DNA from: Candidatus Opimibacter iunctus
Lineage (GTDB): Bacteria > Bacteroidota > Bacteroidia > Chitinophagales > Saprospiraceae
NCBI GenBank assembly: GCA_016716665.1
Contig: JADJVH010000004.1
Coordinates: 332,974 to 396,973, forward strand
Direction: 5' to 3'
DNA: 64,000 nucleotides
Positions within the stretch are counted from its first letter, which is position 1. The number at the start of each line of letters is the position of its first letter. Below, piece by piece: positions 18,146 to 29,217 of the stretch. The notes under the pieces are model-generated. The model made no database searches and was not told where the DNA came from. It saw nothing but the letters and a program-made list of their open reading frames with translations. Position numbers and translations under genes: made by a program.

Positions 18146-21100
18146 ATGTTAGATCATATCATTCTATTCAGCATCAGGAATAAATTAATCATTGGCCTGA
18201 TGACATTAGCGCTTGTCATTTGGGGCGTATGGAGTGCGACCAAACTTCCGATTGATGCTGTCCCGGATATCACCAACAACCAGGTGCAGATCATCACGCT
18301 CTGCCCTACCCTTGCCGGCCAGGAAGTGGAACAACTGGTCACTTACCCCATTGAGCAAAGCATTGCTAATCTCCCTGACCTGCAGGAACTGCGGAGCATA
18401 TCGCGTTTTGGCTTATCGGTGATCACTGCAGTATTTGATGACCATGTAGACATCTATTTCGCGAGGCAACTGATCAATGAAAAGATCAGAGAAGGGGAAG
18501 AAAAAATTCCAATGGGCATCGGAAAGCCTGAGCTCGCACCGGTCAGTACAGGCCTCGGCGAAGTATACCAATATATCATCCACCCGGCCAAAGGGAGTGA
18601 AGGAAAATACACCCCAATGGATCTCCGTACTATGCAGGACTGGATAGTTGCCCGTCAATTGTATGGGACACCCGGCATCGCAGAAGTTAACAGCTTCGGT
18701 GGCCAGCTAAAGCAATACGAAGTTGCTGTCAACCCCGACAGGCTGCTGGCCATGGATGTCACCATTCCGGAAATATTTACAGCGCTTGAAAAGAACAATG
18801 AAAACACCGGAGGAGCCTACATCGACAAGAAACCCAATGCCTATTTTATCAGAGGTGTAGGCTTGATCCATTCCTTTGAGGACATCAGGAGTATCGTTGT
18901 CAAAAACAGTCCCAATGGGATTCCCATCCTGATCAAAGATGTCGCTGAAGTTCGGCTTGGTTATGCAGTGCGTTATGGTGCGTTGACGTACAACGGTCAG
19001 GTGGATGCAGTTGGCGGCGTCGTCATGATGCTGAAAGGAGCGAACAGTGCGGATGTCGTGCAGCGCATCAAAGACAAAATGGCTACGATTCAAAAATCTT
19101 TGCCGGATGATGTGGTGATAGAGCCCTATCTGGACAGGACAGATCTGGTCAGCCGGGCCATTGCAACAGTGGAAAAGAACCTGATTGAAGGAGCCTTGAT
19201 TGTCATCTTTGTGCTGGTCCTTTTCCTTGGAAACTTAAGAGCTGGAATCATCGTCGCTTCCGCAATTCCGTTATCGATGTTGTTTGCACTTGGGCTGATG
19301 CATGTCTTCGGCGTGAGTGCCAACCTGATGAGCCTTGGCGCTATTGACTTCGGCCTCATTGTAGATGGCGCGGTCATTATAGTGGAGAGCATATTCCACA
19401 CCATTACGACCACCAGGTTACAGGGAAATGCAACGAAACTCACCCCGGCGCAAATGGATGAGACAGTCTTTGCCAGTGCCAAACGGATGATGAGTTCTGC
19501 AGCATTTGGGCAGGCGATTATCCTGATCGTATATCTTCCGATCCTGTCGCTGGTTGGCATTGAAGGAAAAATGTTTGGCCCTATGGCACAGACCGTTTCC
19601 TTTGCCATACTGGGTGCATTCATTCTTTCCCTCACCTATATTCCTATGGTGTCTTCGCTGTTGCTGAGCCGAAAAGTCAAGCACACGAGGAATATATCGG
19701 ACCGGATGATGGATTTTCTCCATAGCCTTTATGCACCGCTCCTTTACCTGGCCATACGATTCAGGATGATGGTGGTTACACTTACGATCCTTCTATTTGT
19801 GGTGAGCCTTACTATCTTCCTTCGCATGGGAGGGGAATTTATCCCCACGCTGCAGGAAGGTGACTTTGCCTTTCATTGCATTCTTCCCCAGGGTTCGTCC
19901 TCTCTCAAAGTGTGGAGACCAGTATGCAGGCCGCACGTATCATCAAGCAATTTGATGAAGTAAAGATGGTCGTGGGCAAAACAGGAAGTGCCGAAGTGCC
20001 TACCGACCCCATGCCTCCTGAAGCCAGTGACATGATGATCATCCTCAACCCTAAGGAAACATGGAAAACGGACAGGACCTACGATGAATTGGCGGATGCC
20101 ATCAATGAACAACTGGAAAATATACCTGGTGTATTTTTTGAAAAAAACCAACCGATACAAATGCGATTCAACGAACTCATGACAGGTATCCGGCAGGATG
20201 TCGCAGTAAAAATCTATGGAGAAAATATGGATACCCTCCTTGCTTATGGGAATAAAGTCGGAGCCATAGTACAGGACATAAAAGGGGCGACCGAGCCGAA
20301 TGTGGAACGCGTGGATGGCTTGCCCCAGATCGCCATTACGTACAACAGGGCACGCCTCGCCAACTACGGCCTCAACATAGATGATATCAACCATATCGTC
20401 AGCACAGCATTTGCAGGAGGTACGGCAGGTGTTGTATTCGAAAACGAAAGAAAATTTGATCTGGTTGTACGGCTTGACAGCTTGCACCGAAATAATATAG
20501 ATGATGTCAGTCACCTGTACATTCCTACCACCGGAGGAGCACAAATCCCGTTGTCACAGATCGCAGATATCAAAATGGAACTAGGGCCTGCCCAGATCAG
20601 CAGGGAAAACGGCAAGCGAAGGATCGTCATTGGGTTCAATGTCAAGGGTCGTGACGTGGAGAGCGTTGTAAAAGACATCCAGGCCAGGCTCGACACTGAA
20701 GTCAGGTTACCTGAAGGATACTATTACACCTATGGCGGAACCTTTGAAAACCTGCAGGCTGCATCCAGGAGACTGATGCTTGCGGTACCAGCAGCCCTAG
20801 CACTCATCTTCATTTTACTCTACTTCACCTTCAACTCCATACCACAGGCGGCCTTGATCTTTACTGCTATCCCGATGTCCGCCATTGGAGGTGTGTTTGC
20901 ATTGCTTGCAAGGGATATGCCATTCAGTATATCCGCCGGAGTTGGGTTTATAGCCTTGTTTGGTGTAGCCGTACTCAATGGAATTGTCCTGGTCAGCACC
21001 TTCAACCAGTTAGAGAAAGATGGCATGGCGGACATTATGCAACGCGTCATCCATGGGACAAAAATGAGATTAAGGCCAGTGCTCATGACAGCGACGGTTG

Positions 21101-22536
21101 CTTCCTTTGGTTTCCTGCCGATGGCATTGTCACATGGTGCCGGTGCAGAAGTGCAAAAGCCATTAGCTACTGTAGTGATCGGTGGTTTGCTCACGGCTAC
21201 TTTCCTCACCCTGTTTGTTTTACCATTACTCTATATGTTATTTTCTGCAAGACTCAAAATAAAGGCAACCGCTATAGCTTCTGTGGCATTCCTTGTTTTC
21301 TGTTCCAGTAGTATGCTTACAGCACAGCATCAAATGCCCCAAGTGCTATCTGACCAATATCCCGTGGTAACCCTTGATTCAGCAATCGCCGTGGCGCTGG
21401 CCAATAATCAGCATCTCCAGGCCCAGCAGTTTAACCTGCAAGCTTCAATTTCTCAGCGCAAAACTGCATTTACATTACCACGGACAGCAGTTGAGTTCCA
21501 ATACGGGCAGATGAATAGCATCGAAAATGACAATGGATTCACCGTTTCCCAGACGCTCCCATTTCCCGGTTACTATGGAGCGAGGTCTGGCATGTTTGAG
21601 GCAGAAGAAGAGGGTATTCAATTGCAACAACAATCCTCAGCACTGGAGATTAAAGCTCAGGTCAGATCCTATTATCAGCAGTTGGTGTATCTCCGGCAAA
21701 GGCAAGAAAAATTACTTCAGCTGGATAGCCTGTATGGAGAATTTGTGCTTGCGGCAACACGCCGATACGAAGCGGGGGAAACCAACCTCCTGGGCAAGAC
21801 CACCGCAGAAACAAAACGAGGAGAGATCCGTATATTGATCCAGGAGAATGAAACAGAAATATACACCACATACAATTCCCTTAAGACAATACTGAATGTT
21901 TCCTATGACTTTTCTCCTGAAGAGAATGATCAACTGGCACCTATGCCATTGCCCGATGCAAAGGATACGGTTGACCTTGCTGACAACCCGGCGCTGAAAG
22001 CAATGTATCAGCAGTCCGTCATTGCAGGTCATAGTATCACACTTGAGAAAAAGGCTAATCTACCTGACATCACTGTAGGATATTTCAACCAATCTATTAT
22101 CGGCACACAAAACGTAGGAGGGTCAGATGTATACTTTGATGGTGGAAAACGTTTCCAGGGCTTTAATGTTGGATTGGGTATCCCCCTTACATTCTCCAGT
22201 AACTCTGCCAGGGTCAAAGCCCTGGAGTACAGGCAGCTTTCACTTCAAAAAGAAGCGGACTACTATAGACGCAACTTTCAATCACGACTTCAGAATGAAC
22301 TATATACCTATACCCGGAGCCTGGCACATTTCGATTACCTGAAAACGCAGGCCATGCCAAATGCTGAGCTCATCATTGAAACGGCAAGACTGGCTTTCCG
22401 CACAGGAGAAATTGGATATGTGGAATATGCACAGGCATTGCAAACCGCGACCGAAGTCGAATTACAATATCTCCAGGCTATCAACCAACTCAATCAATCT
22501 GTCATCCAGATTTCTTATCTCACCCAATTCAACTAA
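18146..22536 (+). pseudogene. CusA/CzcA heavy-metal RND pump fused to a TolC-like domain (one frameshift)
   Basis: About 1463 residues once a single missing base is restored. The ATG at 18146 gives MLDHIILFSIRNKLIIGLM, the normal RND start. The first half ends prematurely at 19963. The frame continues from about 19899, where TCCTCTCTCAA lacks one C needed for ...PQGSSLSQSVETSMQ. The pump contains DFGLIVDGAVIIVES, the HME-type TM4 motif for divalent or monovalent metal export. After the last pump helix (near 21290) comes an outer-membrane factor (TolC-like) domain with long coiled-coil repeats, so inner- and outer-membrane parts are in one polypeptide. Exports Zn/Cd/Co or Cu/Ag; the metal cannot be told. 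It is called broken only because of the indel, which may be a sequencing error. Confidence 0.88.
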
Positions 22537-22544
22537 TCCACCAC

Positions 22545-23909
22545 ATGCAATCGAATCAACATATAGCTAATATAACATCAAGGCACTGCAATGTAAAACA
22601 GTCAGGATCGCCTTTAATATATACGATACTATTCTGCGCTTTTTCAGCTTTGCTCATTTCTGCTTGCGGCAAACCTTCAGCATCAAATGACGAGATGTAT
22701 GAAGAGGAAAATGCAGTACACACCGATGACCATGGAAATGAAGGTGTGGCAACACTTACAGCCAAGCAAATGGAATCCATCAATATCCAACTGGGCAGCA
22801 TAGAAAAGAAACAACTTACTGCTTCGCTTCGTGCCAATGGCATCCTGAAGGTGCCAAACCAGAACCGGGCATTCGCAACTACACTGCTGGGCGGAATTGT
22901 AAAATCACTTTTAGTGCAGGCAGGCAGCAGTGTGAAAAAAGGCCAGACCCTTGCCAGCATTACCAACATGACCTTTATCACCCTGCAAGAAGATTACTTG
23001 CGAACCAAAGCGGATATCGAACTTGCAGAAACAGAAGTGGCCAGGCAACAAACCCTGAATGATGGCAACGCAGGATCGTTGAAGACCTTGCAACAAGCAG
23101 TGAGTGCCTTGAACATCCTCAATACAAAAAAATCAAGCCTGCAGCATCAACTGGACCTCATCGGAATCAATACGGACAAGCTTTCTAATTCCACAATCCA
23201 GTCTACAATTAATATCACCGCGCCGATTGGCGGTGTAGTCAGTGAAGTCCTCGTCAATATCGGAAGCTATGTAGATCCCAACAATCCAATCGCAGAAATC
23301 GTGGACAATAGCCAGTTGCACCTGGACCTGTATGTCTATGAAAAGGATCTCATGAAACTGAAAGTGGGCCAGACCATCCATTTTACCCTGACCAATAATC
23401 CAGGGAAGGAAAATGATGCTTCGATATTTGCCATCAGCAATACTTTTGAGCAAGAGACAAAGGCTGTCGCTGTCCATGCCCAGGTGAAAGGGGATAAAAC
23501 AAACCTGATCGATGGCATGAGCATCACCGCGCTGATCAGCCTAAACAATATCCTGCTCGATGCCGTGCCCACTGAAGCCATTGTCAATTACCAGGGGCAG
23601 GACTTCATTTTTATTGAAACTACACTGCCACCAGACACACATGCAGGTGAATCCTCAGCAAACTCAGAATCTTCACATAATGAAGAGCCTGGACATACAC
23701 ATGATCACGAAACCACACCTTCAAATGAACACAGGGAGGAAGGGGCTATGGCTTTCAGACAGATTCCGGTCCGGAAAGGCACTACTGATGTTGGCTATAG
23801 TGAAATTACCCTACTCAGTGAAATCCCGGCAGATGCAAGGATTGTCACCAATGGTGCATTTTTTATTCTGTCCAAACTGACCAACCAGGGAGAAGCGCAT
23901 GCACATTAA
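22545..23909 (+). CDS. RND efflux periplasmic adaptor (CusB/CzcB-like lipoprotein)
   Basis: A 454-residue membrane-fusion protein linking the RND pump to the outer-membrane channel. A long N-terminal region is followed by a hydrophobic segment and lipobox (ALLISAC, Cys about 41). The barrel-sandwich hybrid domain includes GGIVKSLLVQAGSSVKKGQTLA and later TAPIGGVVSEVLVNIGSYVDPN, flanking an alpha-helical hairpin. Between residues about 365 and 400 there is a His-rich insert (HNEEPGHTHDHETTPSNEH), probably metal-binding. It starts 8 bp after the pump stop and ends 18 bp before the P-type ATPase, so the three are one operon. Confidence 0.9.
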   Translation: MQSNQHIANITSRHCNVKQSGSPLIYTILFCAFSALLISACGKPSASNDEMYEEENAVHTDDHGNEGVATLTAKQMESINIQLGSIEKKQLTASLRANGILKVPNQNRAFATTLLGGIVKSLLVQAGSSVKKGQTLASITNMTFITLQEDYLRTKADIELAETEVARQQTLNDGNAGSLKTLQQAVSALNILNTKKSSLQHQLDLIGINTDKLSNSTIQSTINITAPIGGVVSEVLVNIGSYVDPNNPIAEIVDNSQLHLDLYVYEKDLMKLKVGQTIHFTLTNNPGKENDASIFAISNTFEQETKAVAVHAQVKGDKTNLIDGMSITALISLNNILLDAVPTEAIVNYQGQDFIFIETTLPPDTHAGESSANSESSHNEEPGHTHDHETTPSNEHREEGAMAFRQIPVRKGTTDVGYSEITLLSEIPADARIVTNGAFFILSKLTNQGEAHAH

Positions 23910-23927
23910 TGCCTAATTTTATGTGGT

Positions 23928-25844
23928 ATGAAACTTCCGTTAAAGGATCATAAATTCATTTTCCTGCTGGTCTCTATTGCGATTGTCATCGCCCTGGAAA
24001 TCCTGGCCCTTGCCGGGATGGCTATACCAATGCCTTATGCCCCGTTTGTGTTTGGCGCATTCATCATAGGCATCGGATACCCAGTGCTCAAGAGTGGCTT
24101 CAAAGCGTTGTTGAAACTTAACTTCAGCAGCATCAACCTGCTGATGATCATCGCTGTGGTGAGTGCATTTTACCTGGGCGAGTACCCGGAGGCTGCCGTA
24201 GTGATCGTCCTGTATGTGCTTGGTGAGCGACTGGAGGACATAGGGATCGAAAACAGCAAATCTGCGCTGGATGAGCTGGTCTCCAAATCGCCCAAAACTG
24301 CCTTTGTCAAAACACTGCAATCAAATGTTCCGATAGACAAGATCAGCATTGGCACAGTGATCCAGGTCAGGCCGCATGACATGATCCCATTAGATGGGTT
24401 GATCGTCACCGGCGAATCTTCGATTGATGAAGCTGCAATCACAGGCGAACCGATCCCAAAGTTCAAATCAATCGGTGATCAGGTTTACTCAGGCACGCTA
24501 AATACAAGTGGCTATTTAGAAATCAGAACAACTAAGCTACTTGCCGATACTACCTTTTCCAAAATTGTCCAGCTCACCTTTGAAGCTTCCACGCACAAGA
24601 GCGAATCACAGATCTTCATTCAGCGCTTTGCCAAAGTCTACACGCCGCTTATCCTGATCCTGGCAGCGATGGTTTTGTTTATTCCGGTCTTCATTCTTGG
24701 ACAAGACTTTGATCCCTGGTTGAAACAGGCAGTCACGCTGCTCATCATTGCATGTCCATGTGCCCTGGTCATTTCGACGCCAGTTGCGATATACGCCGCA
24801 ATCGGAAATGCCTCGTCCAGGGGAATCCTGATCAAAGGAGGAAAATACCTCGAGGCTATGTCCCGTATCACCGCGATATGCTTTGACAAGACCCGGACCA
24901 TCACCTATGGTACACCAGTTGTCTCAGACGTCATCTCGCTCAATGGCACGAGCCATGAAGAATTACTGGCCTGTGCTGCTGGTGCTGAAGTGTTCAGTGA
25001 ACATCCGCTTGCCCAGGCTATTGTTGATGCCGCAAGGAATGAAGGGTACGTCATACATGCCACCGAAAAATTTGAAAGCATAGTCGGCAAAGGAATCACT
25101 GCCCGTTGCCTGGTATGCGAAGACGAAACTATACTGGCTGGGAAGTTGCCATTTATCAGGGAATATCAACCTGTGAGTGACGAAGCTGAAGAAACAGTGC
25201 GGCAGCTTTCAGAAGAAGGGAAGACCAGTGTGGTTGTAAGTTTCGGCAATGGCGTAGCAGGGATCATCGGCCTGATGGATGAAATCAAACCGGATAGCAA
25301 GGCAGCCCTCCGTGAGATCCAGACGATGGGGATTGAACCCATCATCCTCACCGGAGACAATGAACTCGCTACAGATTACACAGCCAGGCTAGTCAATGTG
25401 GACAAAGTATACAGCGGCCTATTGCCTGAAGACAAGGCAAGAATGATAAAGGAATTCACATCAACATACGCGGGAGTCGCAATGGTTGGCGATGGCATCA
25501 ATGATGCTCCTGCATTAGCCTTGTCAACCGTGAGTATAGCCATGGGCGCAGCAGGCAGTGATACAGCAATTGAAACCGCCAATATTGCCTTGATGAATGA
25601 CAGACTATCACTCATCCCGTTTCTCATCCGTCTGAGCAAGAGGACCGTGAAGACGATCAAGCGCAATACCGCATTTGCGATCCTGATCAAGGTGATCTTT
25701 GTGCTACTCGCGATCTTTGGCTATAGCAACCTGGTCCTCGCCATCACGGCTGATGTAGGCGTTACACTGGTCGTGATATTGTTGAGCCTGCGATTATTAC
25801 AATTTGAACTGCCTGCGAAACAAACCAGGCCTTCCATAGTTTAA
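23928..25844 (+). CDS. Heavy-metal translocating P1B-type ATPase
   Basis: A 638-residue metal export ATPase with no N-terminal HMA domain. Visible motifs are TGE at 172-174 (actuator), CPC at 276-278 (membrane metal site), the phosphorylated Asp at 320, SEHP with HP at 359-360, and GDGINDAP at 521-528. The CPC motif and overall type fit Zn/Cd/Pb export (ZntA/CadA). The phosphorylation motif reads DKTRT (320-324) rather than the usual DKTGT; the change is a single-base glycine-to-arginine difference and could be lineage-specific or an error. It is the last gene of the efflux operon and converges with the FG-GAP gene 13 bp away. Confidence 0.92.
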   Translation: MKLPLKDHKFIFLLVSIAIVIALEILALAGMAIPMPYAPFVFGAFIIGIGYPVLKSGFKALLKLNFSSINLLMIIAVVSAFYLGEYPEAAVVIVLYVLGERLEDIGIENSKSALDELVSKSPKTAFVKTLQSNVPIDKISIGTVIQVRPHDMIPLDGLIVTGESSIDEAAITGEPIPKFKSIGDQVYSGTLNTSGYLEIRTTKLLADTTFSKIVQLTFEASTHKSESQIFIQRFAKVYTPLILILAAMVLFIPVFILGQDFDPWLKQAVTLLIIACPCALVISTPVAIYAAIGNASSRGILIKGGKYLEAMSRITAICFDKTRTITYGTPVVSDVISLNGTSHEELLACAAGAEVFSEHPLAQAIVDAARNEGYVIHATEKFESIVGKGITARCLVCEDETILAGKLPFIREYQPVSDEAEETVRQLSEEGKTSVVVSFGNGVAGIIGLMDEIKPDSKAALREIQTMGIEPIILTGDNELATDYTARLVNVDKVYSGLLPEDKARMIKEFTSTYAGVAMVGDGINDAPALALSTVSIAMGAAGSDTAIETANIALMNDRLSLIPFLIRLSKRTVKTIKRNTAFAILIKVIFVLLAIFGYSNLVLAITADVGVTLVVILLSLRLLQFELPAKQTRPSIV

Positions 25845-25857
25845 TGCGAAAGGCGCA

Positions 25858-28124
25858 TCACTCCTTCACCACTTTCTCAACCCATTGATTACGACCGGAT
25901 GTGATCTGCAGCAAGTATACACCAGCAGGTTCTGTATTAAAATCTACCCTGGTCACAGGTCCATTTTCGATAGAATTGAATAGATGTGCACGACCCAGCA
26001 TATCAAACAACTTCAACGAACCTCGTGCCTCATCTTCCCAGGTCACATCCACTACCCCACTTCCGAGGCTTCCATTGATATGATAGGGTTTGTCGAGCCC
26101 AGCATTTGGTTCCTCCACACTTGTATATCCAACCAGTAATTCAGAACCAAAAAGTTCTAATCCGCCCCTTTGATTTCCAACAATCAATTCATAAACACCA
26201 TCCGCATTGAGGTCTGCCAGGACGGGAGCACTGCGGTTGCCAACATCAATTGACCCATAATGATCATCCACAAGGGTCAATACACCAGTCTTGCCATTTT
26301 CGACCTGATCATACAATAACAAGGTGCCCGGATCACTGCCGGTCAACATCATCAGGCCTTGCTGTGTGCGAACGATGCAAGGTGTGCTATACTGTGGCAA
26401 GCCGACCTGCAGATCAAACAACACCTGTCCAAAACATTGTGTATTGGGGGCCAACGTTACATCAGGATTGAAAGATGCATTTCCTGTCGTACCGACATTC
26501 TCAAAATAATTGAGATTGCTGCATCGTCCGCCAACTCCTGAATTTCCGGTACGTTCCCCTACCACAAGATCACCCAATCCATCGCCATTGATATCTACAA
26601 TTTGTGGTGTTGCGGATACGCCAATAGCTATGTTCATATAGGGATAGGATACTACATCAAAAGTCATTGGCTGTCCATGGGCAGCAGTATTCTTATAAAA
26701 GAAGATTTTACCATTTTGCTCACCTACTACCAGATCAACACTTCCATTGCCGTCAATATCTCCGAAAGCAGGAGCGAAATCAAAAGTTGGCAAACTTCCA
26801 TACTGTGACATCCCAGGTAATCGCCATCCACCAGGACAAAATATGGTTGTGTCGGTGTTCCTTGATTTTGAAACAGCCACAAGGATGGAATACGGGTCAC
26901 TGTACCTTCTGCATACGCATATCCTCCCATCAAAAGGTCGCTCAGGCCATCCCCATTAACATCTGCTATTGCCGGACGACTGTGTGAACCCACATCGATC
27001 ATATCCTGCTGCAGGAAATTCTTAATGGTGAGCTTATAATTCAGAGGACCTGCTGCCGGATCATCATCGTACCGCCATACACACTCATTGTCTTCTGTCA
27101 GGGAGCGAGAATTGACTGCTGCTATCAGCTCGGGCTCCGGATCATCATCTACTTGCACGCTAAATGCAGCTACAAAAAACGGGAGATCTACAGGGATATC
27201 CGTGGACGGGTAATGGCTATCCTGGTCTATTATCCATGCCTCTTCTACATTGAGCCCGTTGTGCAGAAATACAATCCGGCGTGAGGCAATATCTCCGACA
27301 TAGGCATCTTTATCCCCGTCCCCATCAGCATCCAGTGCCAGAATAGTACTGCCGGCATGGCGCGGAAGGATATGATCTTCACCTGTAAAGTTTCCATCCG
27401 AACACATATCCGGACTGTCACTCAGGTATACCGTCTCGCTCAATTCATTCTCTAGTATTTTACCCCAGCAGATATCTTCAGCCACAAAGCGGAGTGAATC
27501 GGATTGCCATCCAGATTCAACTGAACGATTGGAGAAATATGTAATGTAACTGCCCCCTGGTTCAAAGACAAGGATATCAAGATCACCATCCCCATCGACA
27601 TCTGTGATGGCCGGAATATCATCCCATGAGACATATAGGTTTGTCAATCCGCCACCTGAGGTCACCTGGAGATAATCCCTGTCCCTGTCCCTCATCTGTA
27701 TAAAACTCCAATGCCCATTGTTGTAGGCCCCCTTATACACCGTTACGCCCGCAACCCCGGAAGCTGAGGAACTGGTAAACAAGTCTTCAACCCCATCGTT
27801 ATTAAAATCTGCGGCCAGCACCCAATCAACAAGTCGCGGAAAATCGGGGAGATAACTCCAATCCATGACCCATCTTCCTGACGCCGGAAGGTGGATAAAT
27901 GTCCGTAACATATCTCCCTGCCGGTCAAAGGAAATCAAATCTGTGACCCCATCCCGGTTAAGGTCAATGTTAGAAAACTGTGGGGCATTATAGCCCCCAT
28001 TCCAATCCAGGGATAATTCTTTTCCGTTGATTACAACCGGGATTTGAAATCGTTCCTGGGCATTGAGCATATTGCATGACAACACCAGGAAGGCAATCTG
28101 TATAAATAAGGAGGATTTTTGCAT
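25858..28124 (-). pseudogene. FG-GAP/VCBS-repeat T9SS surface protein (one frameshift)
   Basis: About 755 residues when restored. The start is taken at 28124 (MQKSSLFIQIAFLVLSCNMLNAQ), a good signal peptide. The protein consists of repeated FG-GAP-type calcium-binding beta-propeller blades: NIDLNRDGVTDLISF, AADFNNDGVEDLFT, ITDVDGDGDLDILVF, ADVNGDGLSDLLMG, DIDGNGSVDLVVG, DINGDGLGDLVVG. The end is a T9SS sorting domain (GLDKPYHINGSLGSGVVDV ... GVYLLQITSGRNQWVEKVVKE). The frame breaks at about 26810: GACATCCCAG lacks one base, so the 5' part terminates at 26727 and the rest continues from about 26810. It is probably a secreted propeller; the indel may be artefactual. Confidence 0.87.
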
Positions 28125-28263
28125 GAGGTTCCGATTATTATCCAAAGGTAGGCCCTGGAAAGGAAAGATATTGACGGCCAGCGAATAAACAATAAGATTT
28201 TCGACCTTGTTTAGGAGGGTAAACCTGGCATTCACAGACCATTGAAATCAATATCTTTATCCA

Positions 28264-28863
28264 ATGGCCACTGAAACCGGCGAAAGACGCTATTCTGTGC
28301 ATCCATCATCCATGATGATGGTCCTGATCTTGTGTGGCATCACCACACTTTTCGGGGCGTTAAGCCTGGCCTATGTGTATTCACGTGCCGGTTTGGGTAT
28401 GTTCAGCATAAGTATCCCATGGCTCTTTCTGGTCAATACACTTGTCCTGGCATCTACCGGATGGTGCATCGAGCATTTCAGGAAGTATTATCATCTCCGT
28501 GAAGAAAAACTAACCATCCGGTGGGGATTCCTGACCCTGGGGACCACCTTGCTTTTCCTCATCATGCAAGGCATTGCATGGCACAATCTCCTGACGCATC
28601 AGATCACGCCTGGATCTTCGGGTGGCTATGGATTTCTGTATGCGATTTCAATACTGCACTTCCTTCATGTGAGTGGAGGTATCCCGTTCCTGTTGCGGAT
28701 CCTTATACCTCTTGCTGCTGCTCACAGGCAAGGCTCAGCTTCCCTGCTGTTTATCGATGACCATGTGCGGCGCAAGTTGCGCCATGTCGCTTGGTACTGG
28801 CATTTTATCGATGGGGTGTGGATATTATTGATGGGGATTTTCATTATTAGTTCTTTCTTTTAG
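28264..28863 (+). CDS. Haem-copper oxidase subunit III-type protein
   Basis: A 199-residue membrane protein with five hydrophobic segments. Typical subunit III features are SLAYVYSRAG in the first helix region, LLFLIMQGIAWHNL, SGGYGFLYAISILHFLHVSGG (His-Val-x-Gly), and the end ALRHVAWYWHFIDGVW-type motif (here RKLRHVAWYWHFIDGVWILL). Subunit III supports the proton-pumping oxidase in the inner membrane but carries no redox centre. No subunits I or II are beside it, so it is either a stand-alone copy or a relative of the NorE/CtaE proteins. It is divergent from the FG-GAP gene. Confidence 0.85.
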   Translation: MATETGERRYSVHPSSMMMVLILCGITTLFGALSLAYVYSRAGLGMFSISIPWLFLVNTLVLASTGWCIEHFRKYYHLREEKLTIRWGFLTLGTTLLFLIMQGIAWHNLLTHQITPGSSGGYGFLYAISILHFLHVSGGIPFLLRILIPLAAAHRQGSASLLFIDDHVRRKLRHVAWYWHFIDGVWILLMGIFIISSFF

Positions 28864-29095
28864 GAGACAGATTTGTCTCTAGCGTCAGGAAACGCAAACC
28901 ATATTGCATTCAAGTCAGTGGAGATCATGCCGCAGGCTTGATGGCGCATATGGCGCCACTTGAACGATCGGGATAGCTCTTTCCTTTAAGAGACAGATTT
29001 AACTCTAGCGTCTGGAGACCCAAACCATATCGCATTCAAGTCAGTGGAGATCATGCCGCAAGCTTAATGGCGCATATGGCGCCACTTGAACGATC
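28864..29095. repeat. 106-bp direct repeat with internal hairpins (two copies, 126-bp period)
   Basis: Copy 1 is 28864-28969 and copy 2 is 28990-29095, separated by 20 bp and about 90% alike. Each copy contains an inner hairpin, TGGCGC-ATATG-GCGCCA (28942-28958 in copy 1). An outer pairing TTCAAG/CTTGAA (28909-28914 with 28959-28964) encloses it. No open frame of note runs through. It could be a pair of small structured RNAs or a mobile repeat. Confidence 0.75.
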
Positions 29096-29135
29096 TGTTT
29101 TGCACCTACGGCGCAAGAATAATTTTACGGTTGCA

Positions 29136-29217
29136 TATGCTACCGACCTTTAGCCCCGATGGGGCAATTTTGTCTAATTTGTTATCCCTGCTAACTGCCC
29201 ACTGCTAACTGCTAACT
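29136..29217. repeat. GCCCCGATGGGGC hairpin unit and TAACTGC micro-repeat at a stop codon
   Basis: One copy of the dispersed unit GCTACCGACCTTTAGCCCC plus GATGGGGC lies at 29137-29165. It is followed by a CTAACTGC-type micro-repeat (about 29190-29217) that includes the stop of the YrdC-family gene (CTA at 29216-29218 on the plus strand). The hairpin unit belongs to the family seen at 45061-45207 and 52677-53356. Confidence 0.7.

Noticed and set aside
19870..19980. Programmed frameshift in the CusA-type gene
   Set aside because: No slippery heptamer or downstream structure was seen, and a lost C in TCCTCTCTC explains it; several other genes show the same kind of indel.
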